The position numbers were made by a program, and so were the translations under genes. The notes under the pieces are model-generated. The model searched no databases, had not been told where the DNA came from, and worked only from the letters and a program-made list of their open reading frames with translations. Positions 42,765 to 50,453 of a stretch of 64,000 nucleotides of DNA are shown here, one piece after another. The stretch spans positions 62,001 through 126,000 of the forward strand of contig JAMOUJ010000006.1 in NCBI GenBank assembly GCA_027068075.1, in the 5' to 3' direction. Every line of letters starts with the position of its first letter. Positions within the stretch are counted from its first letter, which is position 1. The DNA comes from Candidatus Aminicenantota bacterium (lineage in GTDB: Bacteria; Acidobacteriota; Aminicenantia; S016-38).

Positions 42765-44248
42765 TGAAGGCCTCCGTTCTTCTCCCGGTAAACCCTTATC
42801 CCTTCAAAGTCGCTCACCAGGAGTTTGTCTCCCAGGAAGGTGGTGTTTAACGCAGAGGGGGTGAGGTCTTCTATTAACTGAATCAGGTTGAAGGTGCCTT
42901 CGTCCAGGACCTTCACCACGGATTTTTCCAGCCTCAGCCTTTTGCCGTAGTTGACCAAGCGAGGTTCCTTTTCCGTGGAGTAGAGGGAGACCACATATTT
43001 CCCGTCGGGGGAAAGGTTTATCAGGGAGATTTTGGAGTAAAACCCGCTCTGGCGTATCTGGTGGAGGGAGGGGAGACTGAGGAGTCTGAGGAAGCCGATG
43101 CCGTCGGTTATGTAGAGCCTGTCCCCCTTAAATCTGGCGTCCAGGATCCCGGGAAACCTCTTCATGCCGATGCTTTTCCCTATTTCCCCCACCAGGTTCC
43201 TGGTGGTAAGGTCCCACAGTTTCCCGCTGCTTACCAGGAGGTATTTTTCGTCGGGGGAGAAGAACCAGGGGCCGTATCCTGCGGGAGTTTCAAAGTAAAG
43301 GGTGAGTTCGGGGTATTTAAATACCTTCAAAATTCCCGGGGAACACATAACCGCCATGTATTTGCCGCTGGGAGAGAATTTGAGGACGGGCCATTTTACC
43401 GTTACGGAGCCTACGCCTCCTGTACCGTTGTAGAACTTTGTCACCAGGGCCCTGTCCTCCACCTTGAGGGTTCCGGTGTCTATGAAAAATATCTTCCTCT
43501 CCTTTTTCCAGTCCCAGGGGTAGTAGAGGAGGGCAATTTTCCCATCGGGGGTGAATTTGACCTCCCTTCTGACGGATTTGAAGATCCACTGGGCCAGGAC
43601 CTTCCCCGTGGCGGTCTCAATGAGGCTCACCTTCCCAACTATGTGGGTTTTTCCGCCTTTGTCTTCGTAACTGAGATCCGTGAGCACCGCCAGAAGTTTT
43701 CCGTCGGGGGAGAAATCCATGGAGTCCACCGGCTCGTTCAGCCCCAATTTCACGGCGGTGGTGGAGAGGTCCCTGTGGACTATCACCACTCCGGTTTCCC
43801 CCAGGTTTCCTATGGGGGTGGAGAAATAGGGTAGGTTTTTGGCCAGAAGAATCATGGCCTTGGTGAAAAAGGGAACTCCCTCCTTTATAAAGGAAGGGGG
43901 CATTATGTCTTTGATAATGCCCGGGGCTTCCTTCTTGTATTCTTCACCGGCTTCTTCTCCGATTTTCTCCATTTCCTTGTAATAATTCTCGTAACTACCG
44001 TACTGCCTTTTTATCCCCTCGTCCACGATTTTCCTCAGCCTTTCCTGGGCGGCTTTGAATTCCTCCTCCGTGGGTTTTACCTTGCTTACATAGGCGAAGG
44101 CCACGGCGTTTTCAGAAACCGCCATGGGTGTGAAGTAATACTTTCCCTGGAGTTGGATGTACCTCTCCAGGGTGTAAACTTCCCTGAGAACGGGTTTTGC
44201 CGAAAAGAGGAAAAGGGATGCGAGGAGAAGCCCCACGATTTTCCTCAT
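42761..44248 (-). CDS. Secreted WD40/TolB-like beta-propeller protein
   Basis: 495 aa. Signal peptide MRKIVGLLLASLFLFSAKP behind AAAAAGGAGGTGAATC. A helical charged stretch at about 60-120 precedes a propeller of repeated xxSPDGKxxAV blades: DFSPDGKLLAVLTD, KFTPDGKIALLYYP, KFSPSGKYMAVMC, NLSPDGKYVVSLY. Such propellers usually act as periplasmic binding scaffolds. It is the second secreted propeller gene in the window behind a sigma-54 promoter (see 1279-2994). Function unknown. Confidence 0.75.
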   Translation of the reverse strand: MRKIVGLLLASLFLFSAKPVLREVYTLERYIQLQGKYYFTPMAVSENAVAFAYVSKVKPTEEEFKAAQERLRKIVDEGIKRQYGSYENYYKEMEKIGEEAGEEYKKEAPGIIKDIMPPSFIKEGVPFFTKAMILLAKNLPYFSTPIGNLGETGVVIVHRDLSTTAVKLGLNEPVDSMDFSPDGKLLAVLTDLSYEDKGGKTHIVGKVSLIETATGKVLAQWIFKSVRREVKFTPDGKIALLYYPWDWKKERKIFFIDTGTLKVEDRALVTKFYNGTGGVGSVTVKWPVLKFSPSGKYMAVMCSPGILKVFKYPELTLYFETPAGYGPWFFSPDEKYLLVSSGKLWDLTTRNLVGEIGKSIGMKRFPGILDARFKGDRLYITDGIGFLRLLSLPSLHQIRQSGFYSKISLINLSPDGKYVVSLYSTEKEPRLVNYGKRLRLEKSVVKVLDEGTFNLIQLIEDLTPSALNTTFLGDKLLVSDFEGIRVYREKNGGLQ

Positions 44249-44284
44249 GATTCACCTCCTTTTTCGGTTTTTCAGGGATTTAAT

Positions 44285-44300
44285 TGCAAAAAACATGCCA
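44285..44300 (-). promoter_or_regulatory. Sigma-54 (-24/-12) promoter of the secreted propeller operon
   Basis: Minus-strand TGGCATG-TTTT-TTGCA matches the consensus with one mismatch. GG and GC are 10 bases apart. The predicted start is near 44274, 26 nt before the ATG, with a full ribosome site between. The rest of the 109-nt gap shows nothing else. Confidence 0.75.
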
Positions 44301-44357
44301 GAAAATCCCTCCTTTCCACCGGAGGTTTTTGTGAAGGTGTCCCCTTTTGTAAACACT

Positions 44358-45329
44358 TTACTCATCGTCCAGGAGGTAAACCCTTCTGGAGAGGTCCTTG
44401 AAATACCCGGAACTTTCTTCCCCTTCCCCTATTTCGGAGATGGCCTTGAAGAACTGGTAGATTTTTGAGTCGGCCATGTCTGCGGTGTGGACGACGAAGG
44501 CCTCCAGGGTTTTGGGGGAAACGGGGGCTCCGAAGTCCTCCTGGCCGTGGTGGGAGGCCACGCTGTGGAGAAGGTTGGCCCTTTTCTTCCCCCCGTATCC
44601 GGCCAGGTTGCAGAGTTTTTCGGTGTGAAGGAGGGAAAGGACCGTGTGGCCCAGCAGGTCCCCCTCCCGGGTGAACTCCCCTTCGCCTATTTCGTATATT
44701 TTCCCCAGGTCGTGGAGGAGGCCCGCCAGGAAGATCACCTCCTGATCCAGCCCGTAAAGGTTCCCCAGGAAGAGACCTATCCTCAGAACCATGTAGGTGT
44801 GAAGGGCAAGACCGCCCTCTTCTCCGTGGTGTTTCCTCACCCCGCCCGGGGCCTTCATAAAGGCTTCCCCGTAGTTTTCCCAGAAAAGGTCGTAGAGTTT
44901 TTTCCCGGAGGGGGTCCTTATGTTCTCCTCGGCTAAGCGGTGGAAGGCCTCCCTGAGGTTTTCTACCCTGGGATAGGAAAGCCGGGGCTCAATGGCGTAA
45001 TCCTGAACCCTTCCGTCGGCGGTTTCCAGGGCTTCCACCACCACATTGGGCCTTCCCTCCTGGGTTCTCAGTTTTACCCGGTAGATGCCTTCCTTCAGCA
45101 GTTCCCCGGATAAACCATCGCGGGCCACATCCCTTCCGTCTATTTTTCCGCCGAAGAAGGAGGCGGAGATGGTTCCGGTTCTGTCCATGAGGACAAAGGA
45201 AAGATAAGGTCCCCCCTGTCCCATCCTCACGGTTATTCCCTTCACCAGGAATTTCCCTTCAAAGGACCTGGTTCCCTTTTCCTTCTTTATCCTGCTTACC
45301 GTTATACTTTCCTGCTCAAAGAGTCCCAT
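44358..45329 (-). CDS. YhaM-like 3'-5' exoribonuclease (OB + HD domain)
   Basis: 323 aa from ATG 45329, chosen because GGAGGG lies just upstream and the pyk stop is 1 nt away. An N-terminal OB fold (about 15-105: FLVKGITVRMGQGGPYLSFVLMDRTGTISASFFGG) precedes an HD phosphohydrolase domain with HHGEEGGLALHTYMVL and LLHDLGKIYEI, plus SVASHHGQEDFGAP. This is the YhaM plan, in which the HD metal site trims RNA and single-stranded DNA from the 3' end. Coupled to pyruvate kinase. Confidence 0.87.
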   Translation of the reverse strand: MGLFEQESITVSRIKKEKGTRSFEGKFLVKGITVRMGQGGPYLSFVLMDRTGTISASFFGGKIDGRDVARDGLSGELLKEGIYRVKLRTQEGRPNVVVEALETADGRVQDYAIEPRLSYPRVENLREAFHRLAEENIRTPSGKKLYDLFWENYGEAFMKAPGGVRKHHGEEGGLALHTYMVLRIGLFLGNLYGLDQEVIFLAGLLHDLGKIYEIGEGEFTREGDLLGHTVLSLLHTEKLCNLAGYGGKKRANLLHSVASHHGQEDFGAPVSPKTLEAFVVHTADMADSKIYQFFKAISEIGEGEESSGYFKDLSRRVYLLDDE

Positions 45330-45330
45330 T

Positions 45331-46722
45331 TTACCCTCCAACCCTGAAGACCTTGACCATATCGGTGGCCCCCTTCAGTGGGGTCTTGCCGGCGGTGATG
45401 ACTACCCGCTGGCCGGGCTTTAGTTTCCCCCGGGAGCGGAGAAGGTTTACCCCCCTTTCCATCATGAGGTCCGTGTTTTGAAGGAAGGGCAGGGGGAAGG
45501 ATTCCACCCCCCAGGTGATGGCCATCCTCCGGCGAATTTCTTCCCGGGGGGTGATGGCGAAGACCGGAACCCTGGGCCTGAATTTGGAGACCTTCAGGGC
45601 GGTGGAACCCGAAGCGGTGAAGACGATGATGGCGGAGGCTCCGATTTTCTCTGCGGTTATAACGGCGCTTTCCGCCAGGGCCTCCGTGGGGTCCGAGGGT
45701 CCCCGGTCCAGAAGTTTTCTTACCGCCCAGAACTCCGAACTGGCCTCCACTTCCTCTATGACCCTGGCCATGGTGGATATGGCTTCTATGGGGTAGTCCC
45801 CTATGGCCGTTTCCCCGGAGAGCATCAGGGCGTCGGAGCCGTCAAAGACTGCGTTGGCCACATCGCTTACCTCCGCCCTGGTGGGATAGGGGTTTTTTAT
45901 CATGGTACTCAGCATCTGGGTGGCGGTTATGACGGTTTTCCTTCTGGAATTGGCCATGGCGATCATTCTCTTCTGAAGGATGGGAACCTCCTCCAGGGGA
46001 AGTTCCACCCCCAGGTCCCCCCTGGCCACCATGATGCCGTCAAAGGCCTCTACCACCGAGGAGAGGTTTTTTACTGCTTCCCTCCTCTCTACCTTGGCGA
46101 TCACCGGAATTTCTCCCGCCACCGCCTTCAGGTCCCTGGCGTCGTCCCCGTTCCTTACGAAGGAAAGGGCCACCAGGTCTATATCCAGGGTGAGGCCGAA
46201 TTCCAGGTCCCGGCGGTCCTTTTCCGTGAAGGGGGCTATCCTCAGGGAGGAGTCCGGTAGATTTACCCCCTTTTCCGGCCGTATTACCCCTCCGGATATC
46301 ACCCGGGCCTTCACATGGTCCCTTCCCCGGGATATCACCTCCAGGGCTATTTTTCCATCTTCAATGAAGATCCTTTCCCCGGGCTCCAGGTCCTCCACGA
46401 TGTAGGGATAGGTCACCGGCAGTTCCCCGGGTCCTTCCTCCCCGGCCCTCTTTATGACGACCGTGTCTCCGGGTTTTACCTCAAGGGGAGCGGGGAGTTT
46501 CCCCACCCTTATTTTGGGACCGGCCAGGTCCTGGAGCACCGCCACCGGGATGCCCTCCCTTTCCTCCGCCTCCCTTATGGCTTCCACCGCCGCCCTGTGG
46601 GATTCGTGGGTGCCGTGGGAAAAATTGAGGCGAAATATCCTGGCCCCTGCCCTTATGGCTTTCCCCAGGGTTTCGGCATTCCCCAGGGAAGGACCTACCG
46701 TGGCTACAATCTTGGTTTTCAT
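45331..46722 (-). CDS. pyk: Pyruvate kinase
   Basis: 463 aa. N-terminal TKIVATVGPSL and RLNFSHG; active-site lysine and metal ligands in IPVIAKVERREAV and MVARGDLGVELPLE; TVITATQMLSTMIKNPYPTRAEVSDVANAV carries the classical signature. A B domain is inserted at about 70-165 and the C domain spans about 330-463. It converts PEP and ADP to pyruvate and ATP. Apparently leaderless. Confidence 0.97.
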   Translation of the reverse strand: MKTKIVATVGPSLGNAETLGKAIRAGARIFRLNFSHGTHESHRAAVEAIREAEEREGIPVAVLQDLAGPKIRVGKLPAPLEVKPGDTVVIKRAGEEGPGELPVTYPYIVEDLEPGERIFIEDGKIALEVISRGRDHVKARVISGGVIRPEKGVNLPDSSLRIAPFTEKDRRDLEFGLTLDIDLVALSFVRNGDDARDLKAVAGEIPVIAKVERREAVKNLSSVVEAFDGIMVARGDLGVELPLEEVPILQKRMIAMANSRRKTVITATQMLSTMIKNPYPTRAEVSDVANAVFDGSDALMLSGETAIGDYPIEAISTMARVIEEVEASSEFWAVRKLLDRGPSDPTEALAESAVITAEKIGASAIIVFTASGSTALKVSKFRPRVPVFAITPREEIRRRMAITWGVESFPLPFLQNTDLMMERGVNLLRSRGKLKPGQRVVITAGKTPLKGATDMVKVFRVGG

Positions 46723-46728
46723 GATAAA

Positions 46729-46758
46729 AGTTTACACCTTTATGGGGTAAATTCTAAA
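46729..46758 (-). promoter_or_regulatory. Promoter of pyk, leaderless arrangement
   Basis: Minus-strand TTTAGA (46753-46758), 18 bp, TAAACT (46729-46734), then 6 nt to ATG 46722. Confidence 0.5.
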
Positions 46759-46764
46759 GCCGGA

Positions 46765-46783
46765 GGACCGTTTTATTCGGTCC
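46765..46783 (-). terminator. Possible hairpin at the end of speE
   Basis: GGACCG-AATAAAA-CGGTCC spans the speE stop codon. There is no U-run after it, so termination is only tentative. Confidence 0.35.
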
Positions 46784-47681
46784 AAAGGAAGGGGTTGGCC
46801 TCGGTTATGGGGTGGGCCTTTTTCAGGGAGGGGAGTATGTAGGCGGGCATGGAGAAGGAGGAGAGGAACAGGGATGGGGTGAGGTATTTCAAGTCATCCA
46901 GGCCCAGGGTGTTCAGCCTTCTTATAACCTCCTCTTCGTCCAGGTCCAGGGGGTCCGTGAGGGTGGAAGCCAGGTTGAATCCCCAGGGCATGTTGAAGGA
47001 AAAGACGAAGGCCCAGTAGGGTCTGACCACCGGGAAGACCTCCTTCAGGGTGGAGGCCACGGAGACGAAAAATTGGTGGTAATAGGGGTCAGCGCTTCCG
47101 GATTGGACGGTTATCACGCCCCCCTCATTCAGGTGCTGACGCAGGAGGTGGTAGTATTCTCGGGTGAAGAGTTTGACGGAGGGTCCCCCTTCCAGGGGCT
47201 CCGTCAGATCGCTTATTATGAGGTCAAATTTTTCTTCTGTGTTTTTTATGTAATCGTAAGCGTCATCAATGATCACTTCTGCTCTGGGGTCATCAAAGGC
47301 CCCGGCAGACCACTCGGGAAGATGCCGTTTACACAGTTCCACCAGTTCGCCGTCTATGTCCACCATAACGGCTCGCTTGACCGAGGAGGACCTGAGGACT
47401 TCCCTCAGGGTCGCTCCTTCGCCACCTCCTATAATTAAAACTTTTTCCGGCGAACCGTGGGTTATCATCCCCGTGTGAACCAGGGATTCGTGGAAAATGA
47501 ACTCGTCCACCTGGGCAGATTGAATTTTGTGGTCCAGAAACAGGGTTTTGCCGAAAACCCCCAGTTCTAAAATGTCAATCTTCTGAAACCGGGAGCGTCC
47601 GCTGAAAATGAACTCCTTTACCCTGTAGCCGTAAAGGAGGTTTTCGGTGAACTCTTCCCAGAACCACAATCCGTCGCTCAC
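46773..47681 (-). CDS. speE: Spermidine synthase / polyamine aminopropyltransferase
   Basis: 302 aa. N-terminal beta domain (LWFWEEFTENLLYGYRV; FLDHKIQSAQVDEFIFHESLVH), then the aminopropyltransferase core with VLIIGGGEGATLREVL (decarboxylated-AdoMet site), MVDIDGELVELCK, and catalytic LIISDLTEP. It transfers aminopropyl groups to putrescine or a related amine; thermophile enzymes may accept agmatine. Overlaps speD by 4 nt, which supplies its co-substrate. Confidence 0.95.
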   Translation of the reverse strand: MSDGLWFWEEFTENLLYGYRVKEFIFSGRSRFQKIDILELGVFGKTLFLDHKIQSAQVDEFIFHESLVHTGMITHGSPEKVLIIGGGEGATLREVLRSSSVKRAVMVDIDGELVELCKRHLPEWSAGAFDDPRAEVIIDDAYDYIKNTEEKFDLIISDLTEPLEGGPSVKLFTREYYHLLRQHLNEGGVITVQSGSADPYYHQFFVSVASTLKEVFPVVRPYWAFVFSFNMPWGFNLASTLTDPLDLDEEEVIRRLNTLGLDDLKYLTPSLFLSSFSMPAYILPSLKKAHPITEANPFLWTE

Positions 47682-48082
47682 GATACCATCTCCTGGGGTC
47701 GTTCCTCCTTCTTAAAACTGGTCGTCTCGGGGAGAAGTCCCCTCTTGACCTCCATTATGGTCATGTGTTGGGGCTTGAAGGCCTTTTTGAGAACTTCAAT
47801 GGCCCTGTCCACATCCACATTGGGATCGCAGTAGAAGAGGTCCACTGCAGCATAACCTTCCTCTGGCCATGTGTGGATTGTGTAATGGCTTTCCTCAATG
47901 ACCACCACCCCCGAAACGCCGTAGGGAAGGAACTGGTGGAAGAAGATTTCCACCACCTTTGCCTTGGATTCCTGTGCCGCCCTTTCCATTGCCTTGCCCA
48001 CATAATCAACCCCCTTCAGGGTCTGAGGATCGCATCCGTACATCTCAATCAGAAGATGGATCCCCAATGCTTCTCTGCGCAA
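47678..48082 (-). CDS. speD: S-adenosylmethionine decarboxylase proenzyme (TTG start)
   Basis: The track's 48139 start is rejected, because the predicted promoter (48093-48121) lies inside that extension and AAGGAGGTG sits just before TTG 48082. The result is 134 aa, the size of Thermotoga-type SpeD. The self-cleavage site is EESHYTIHTWPE, where the Ser becomes the pyruvoyl group; further active-site residues are in AAVDLFYCDP. It makes decarboxylated AdoMet for SpeE, which follows with a 4-nt overlap. Confidence 0.95.
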   Translation of the reverse strand: MRREALGIHLLIEMYGCDPQTLKGVDYVGKAMERAAQESKAKVVEIFFHQFLPYGVSGVVVIEESHYTIHTWPEEGYAAVDLFYCDPNVDVDRAIEVLKKAFKPQHMTIMEVKRGLLPETTSFKKEERPQEMVS

Positions 48083-48092
48083 TTTGCACCTC

Positions 48093-48121
48093 CTTATAGT
48101 TTTTTTGCTACCAGTTATCAA
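48093..48121 (-). promoter_or_regulatory. Sigma-70 promoter of speD-speE
   Basis: Minus-strand TTGATA (48116-48121), 17 bp, TATAAG (48093-48098), 10 nt before the TTG. It decides against the longer track start. It overlaps the 3' end of the small ORF at 48108-48158. Confidence 0.65.
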
Positions 48122-48158
48122 TGTAGATTTTCCCGACACACAACCTGTCGGAACTCAT
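48108..48158 (-). CDS. Possible 16-aa leader peptide ORF between rpmB and speD
   Basis: Minus-strand AAAGGAGGG-TTT-ATG opens an ORF encoding MSSDRLCVGKIYIDNW, stopping at TAG 25 nt before the speD start. The inverted repeat CCGACA-N7-TGTCGG (48133-48151) lies within it. It could be translated only on transcripts that read through from rpmB. Length and lack of homology keep this speculative. Confidence 0.3.
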   Translation of the reverse strand: MSSDRLCVGKIYIDNW

Positions 48159-48181
48159 AAACCCTCCTTTATATGTTTTTT

Positions 48182-48373
48182 TCATACGACCTTAACCACC
48201 TTCCCTGCCTTTAGGCATTTGGTGCATACATAAACCCTTTTCTTGATCCCGTTTTCTATTATGGTTATTTTGTGCAGATTGGGAAGCCACCGCCTTTTGG
48301 TAAGGTTGTGGGCGTGGCTTATATTGTGCCCCGTCATGGGACCCTTTCCGCATACATAACACCTTCTTGCCAA
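48182..48373 (-). CDS. rpmB: 50S ribosomal protein L28 (TTG start)
   Basis: 63 aa. [23 protein letters not shown] and RWLPNLHKI are diagnostic of L28. CYVC and CTKC form a zinc-ribbon-type four-cysteine set. The start is TTG after GGAAGGAGGTTTGAA. It belongs to the 50S subunit. Confidence 0.97.
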   Translation of the reverse strand: MARRCYVCGKGPMTGHNISHAHNLTKRRWLPNLHKITIIENGIKKRVYVCTKCLKAGKVVKVV

Positions 48374-48406
48374 TTCAAACCTCCTTCCATTAGGGCTGGA
48401 AAATCT

Positions 48407-48435
48407 ATTTTAGCAAAATGAAAACCTCCGGTCAA
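48407..48435 (-). promoter_or_regulatory. Sigma-70 promoter of rpmB
   Basis: Minus-strand TTGACC (48430-48435), 17 bp, TAAAAT (48407-48412), with a leader of about 25 nt. The remaining 48436-48591 holds only weak imperfect hairpins and no supportable gene. Confidence 0.8.
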
Positions 48436-48591
48436 CAGTTGAATCAGAAGTTGGTGGCCGGGACGGTTCCCGAGGGACCGGAGAATTGGATTGGAAGATG
48501 GGAAGGCCCGTTAACCAGGGATGAGCGTGGGTTCGGCCTCCTGGCCTGGGAATCCACCCCAACCCGTGGGGGATGTAGGTAAGGCTGAGGT

Positions 48592-48846
48592 TTATTTTCT
48601 CTGGGAAAGTATCCCTCCGCTTCCCAGAGCCAGCATTATGAGGGCCTGGATCACGGACTTCCACTTCACCGGGGACGAGGCCAGGGATACGACCAGAAAG
48701 ACCAGGCCTATAACTATCAGAATTGTGTAAAGGCCCCTCATGATCCTCCAGGCCTGGCGCTCCGCCCGGGGCGATGGGGTGGAGAATTTTTTCCCGAACC
48801 ACAGCATTCCCGCCGTAGAGGCCAGTCCCAGGAGGACGAAGATTCC
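48592..48846 (-). pseudogene. C-terminal part of the POT-type transporter, separated by an in-frame TGA
   Basis: 84 codons in the same frame as the transporter at 48847-50049, directly after its TGA. The first residues GIFVLLGLASTAGMLWFGKKF form a membrane helix, followed by two more (YTILIVIGLVFLVVSLA; VIQALIMLALGSG). Reading TGA as Trp (TGG) yields KLFWGIFVLLG, a natural last helix for the transporter. The track lists only the distal 71 codons from an internal ATG at 48807. Either a nonsense mutation, a sequence error, or read-through. Confidence 0.65.
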
Positions 48847-50049
48847 TCAGAAGAGTTTTATCCTGATGAGGGTTTCTGGGGGAAGGGAGGAGGAAAGCAT
48901 ACGGGGCGGAGGGATGACCGGCTCCAGGATCCTCTTGTACAGAAAGGCCCCCAGATTCGTTCCCACAAGACTTCCTATTACCCCGTAGAGGAAGGCGTAT
49001 CCCATGTAGAGGGCCACCTTGTCCCTGGGAGCAACGAGGCCTATGTAACTGTAGTACTTGGGGTGGGCGGTTATCTCCCCTATGGAAAATATGACCACCC
49101 CCAGAACGAAAAGCCAGGGATTTCTGGTCAGGGCGAAGAGGGAAAATCCCGCCGTGGCGATGAGTATCCCGGCGGTAATCACCGGGAGAGGTTTTAGTTT
49201 CTTAACCAGCCTGCTCACCAGGATCACCAGGAGTATTACCGTCCCGGCGTTGAGAACGGTAATGTGCTCTGCGTCAAACTGGAGGGGTATCCCCAGGGAG
49301 TGGAGAAAGGCGGTGAGGGGAGCCCGGTTTATGAAGTCCCGGACATAGAGCAGGAGGGTTCCGTAACTCTGAAAATAGACTATCCAGAATGTGGAGTATA
49401 TGACCACCATGAGCATGAACCGGGAATCCCTCAAAACCTCCAGGGCACCCTTCAGGGTCTGGGATAGGGGAACCTTCTTTTTTTCCTTCACGGGGTCCCG
49501 GAAGAAAAACACCGTGGGTATGAGCATGAGGAAGGTCCAGGCGGAAGCGGAGATGAAAACATATTTCCAGGAAAATCCCTTCACCCAACTTATGAAAAGC
49601 GGGGCTAAAAAGGCCCCTATGTTTATGCTCCAGTAGTAAAGGCCGAAGCCAAAGCCGGAGTTCTCCTCGGTGGTGGTTCGGGCAATGGTTCCGGATATTA
49701 TGGGTTTGAAAAGTCCGCTCCCCGTCCCCACCACCAGGAGGAAGAGGAAAATCAGGGCGTAGGAGGTGACCTGGGAGGTGGCGAAGTATCCCAGGGAGAG
49801 GAGGGAAAAGGCAAGGATCAGCATTTTTTTGTATCCGTACCTCTCCGCCAGGGCTCCTCCCAGTATGGGCATGATGTAGGTAAGGGAGTAGAAAAAACCC
49901 TGGAGGAGGCCCACCGCCTCCACATCAAACCTCAGATGCTTGACCAGATAGACCGCTAATACGGAGTTCATTCCGTAGTAGGCGCCCCTTTCAAAGAGTT
50001 CCATGAGGTTGGCCAGCCAGAACTCTCGGGGGAATTTAAGACCCTTCAA
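48847..50049 (-). CDS. POT/PTR-family (MFS) peptide transporter, truncated by TGA before the last helices
   Basis: 400 aa, TTG start (TTGA overlap with the DUF192 gene, GGAGGAAAA before it). The POT proton-coupling motif appears as ELFERGAYYGM (ExxERxxYY, with Gly for Phe). Eleven membrane helices can be counted, ending in MGYAFLYGVIGSLVGTNLGAFLY. The expected twelfth helix lies after the TGA. Bacterial POTs import di- and tripeptides with protons. Function of the truncated form is doubtful unless the TGA is read through. Confidence 0.75.
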   Translation of the reverse strand: MKGLKFPREFWLANLMELFERGAYYGMNSVLAVYLVKHLRFDVEAVGLLQGFFYSLTYIMPILGGALAERYGYKKMLILAFSLLSLGYFATSQVTSYALIFLFLLVVGTGSGLFKPIISGTIARTTTEENSGFGFGLYYWSINIGAFLAPLFISWVKGFSWKYVFISASAWTFLMLIPTVFFFRDPVKEKKKVPLSQTLKGALEVLRDSRFMLMVVIYSTFWIVYFQSYGTLLLYVRDFINRAPLTAFLHSLGIPLQFDAEHITVLNAGTVILLVILVSRLVKKLKPLPVITAGILIATAGFSLFALTRNPWLFVLGVVIFSIGEITAHPKYYSYIGLVAPRDKVALYMGYAFLYGVIGSLVGTNLGAFLYKRILEPVIPPPRMLSSSLPPETLIRIKLF

Positions 50050-50453
50050 ATTTTCCTCCTTGGAAGGAATTGGACCACCAGTTTGTCCCCCACCTTAAGC
50101 CCCTCTTTCTTGACGGTGCCGGCGGCCACCTCCAGGACATACTTTACGGGGACGGGGGATGTATAGGTGGGGCAGTCCTTTTTACACGGGGGAATGTTTT
50201 CCTCCATCCCCACCACGGTGAAGTCCTCCCCCAGCCAGACGATATCCAGGGGGAACTTCATGTTTTTCATCCAGAAGGACTGGACCTGGGGTTGGGGGAA
50301 TACGAAAAGCATTCCCCTGGCGGGGTAGAGGGTTTCCCGTCCGGAAAGGCCCTGAACCCACTGCTGGGGGGTTGTGGCCAGTTCCACCATGTAGGTGTGG
50401 CCGGAGGGAAAGATCACCGCCGCCCATATGTTTGCCGCAAGAATAACGCTCAA
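50046..50453 (-). CDS. DUF192 family protein
   Basis: Start set at TTG 50453 (TTGA with the PIMT stop, GAGGG 4 nt upstream), giving 135 aa. Conserved features: VELATTPQQWVQGLSGRETLYPARGMLFVFPQPQVQSFWMKNMKFPLDIVWL and the final VLEVAAGTVKKEGLKVGDKL. DUF192 proteins are usually small secreted or periplasmic single domains of unknown role. Here the N-terminus (MSVILAANIWAA) is too short for a classical signal. Confidence 0.88.
   Translation of the reverse strand: MSVILAANIWAAVIFPSGHTYMVELATTPQQWVQGLSGRETLYPARGMLFVFPQPQVQSFWMKNMKFPLDIVWLGEDFTVVGMEENIPPCKKDCPTYTSPVPVKYVLEVAAGTVKKEGLKVGDKLVVQFLPRRKI

Noticed and set aside
48410-48802. 130-aa minus ORF between rpmB and the transporter tail
   Set aside because: Low-complexity Pro/Gly/Arg translation, no ribosome site, overlaps the rpmB promoter and the transporter continuation in another frame.
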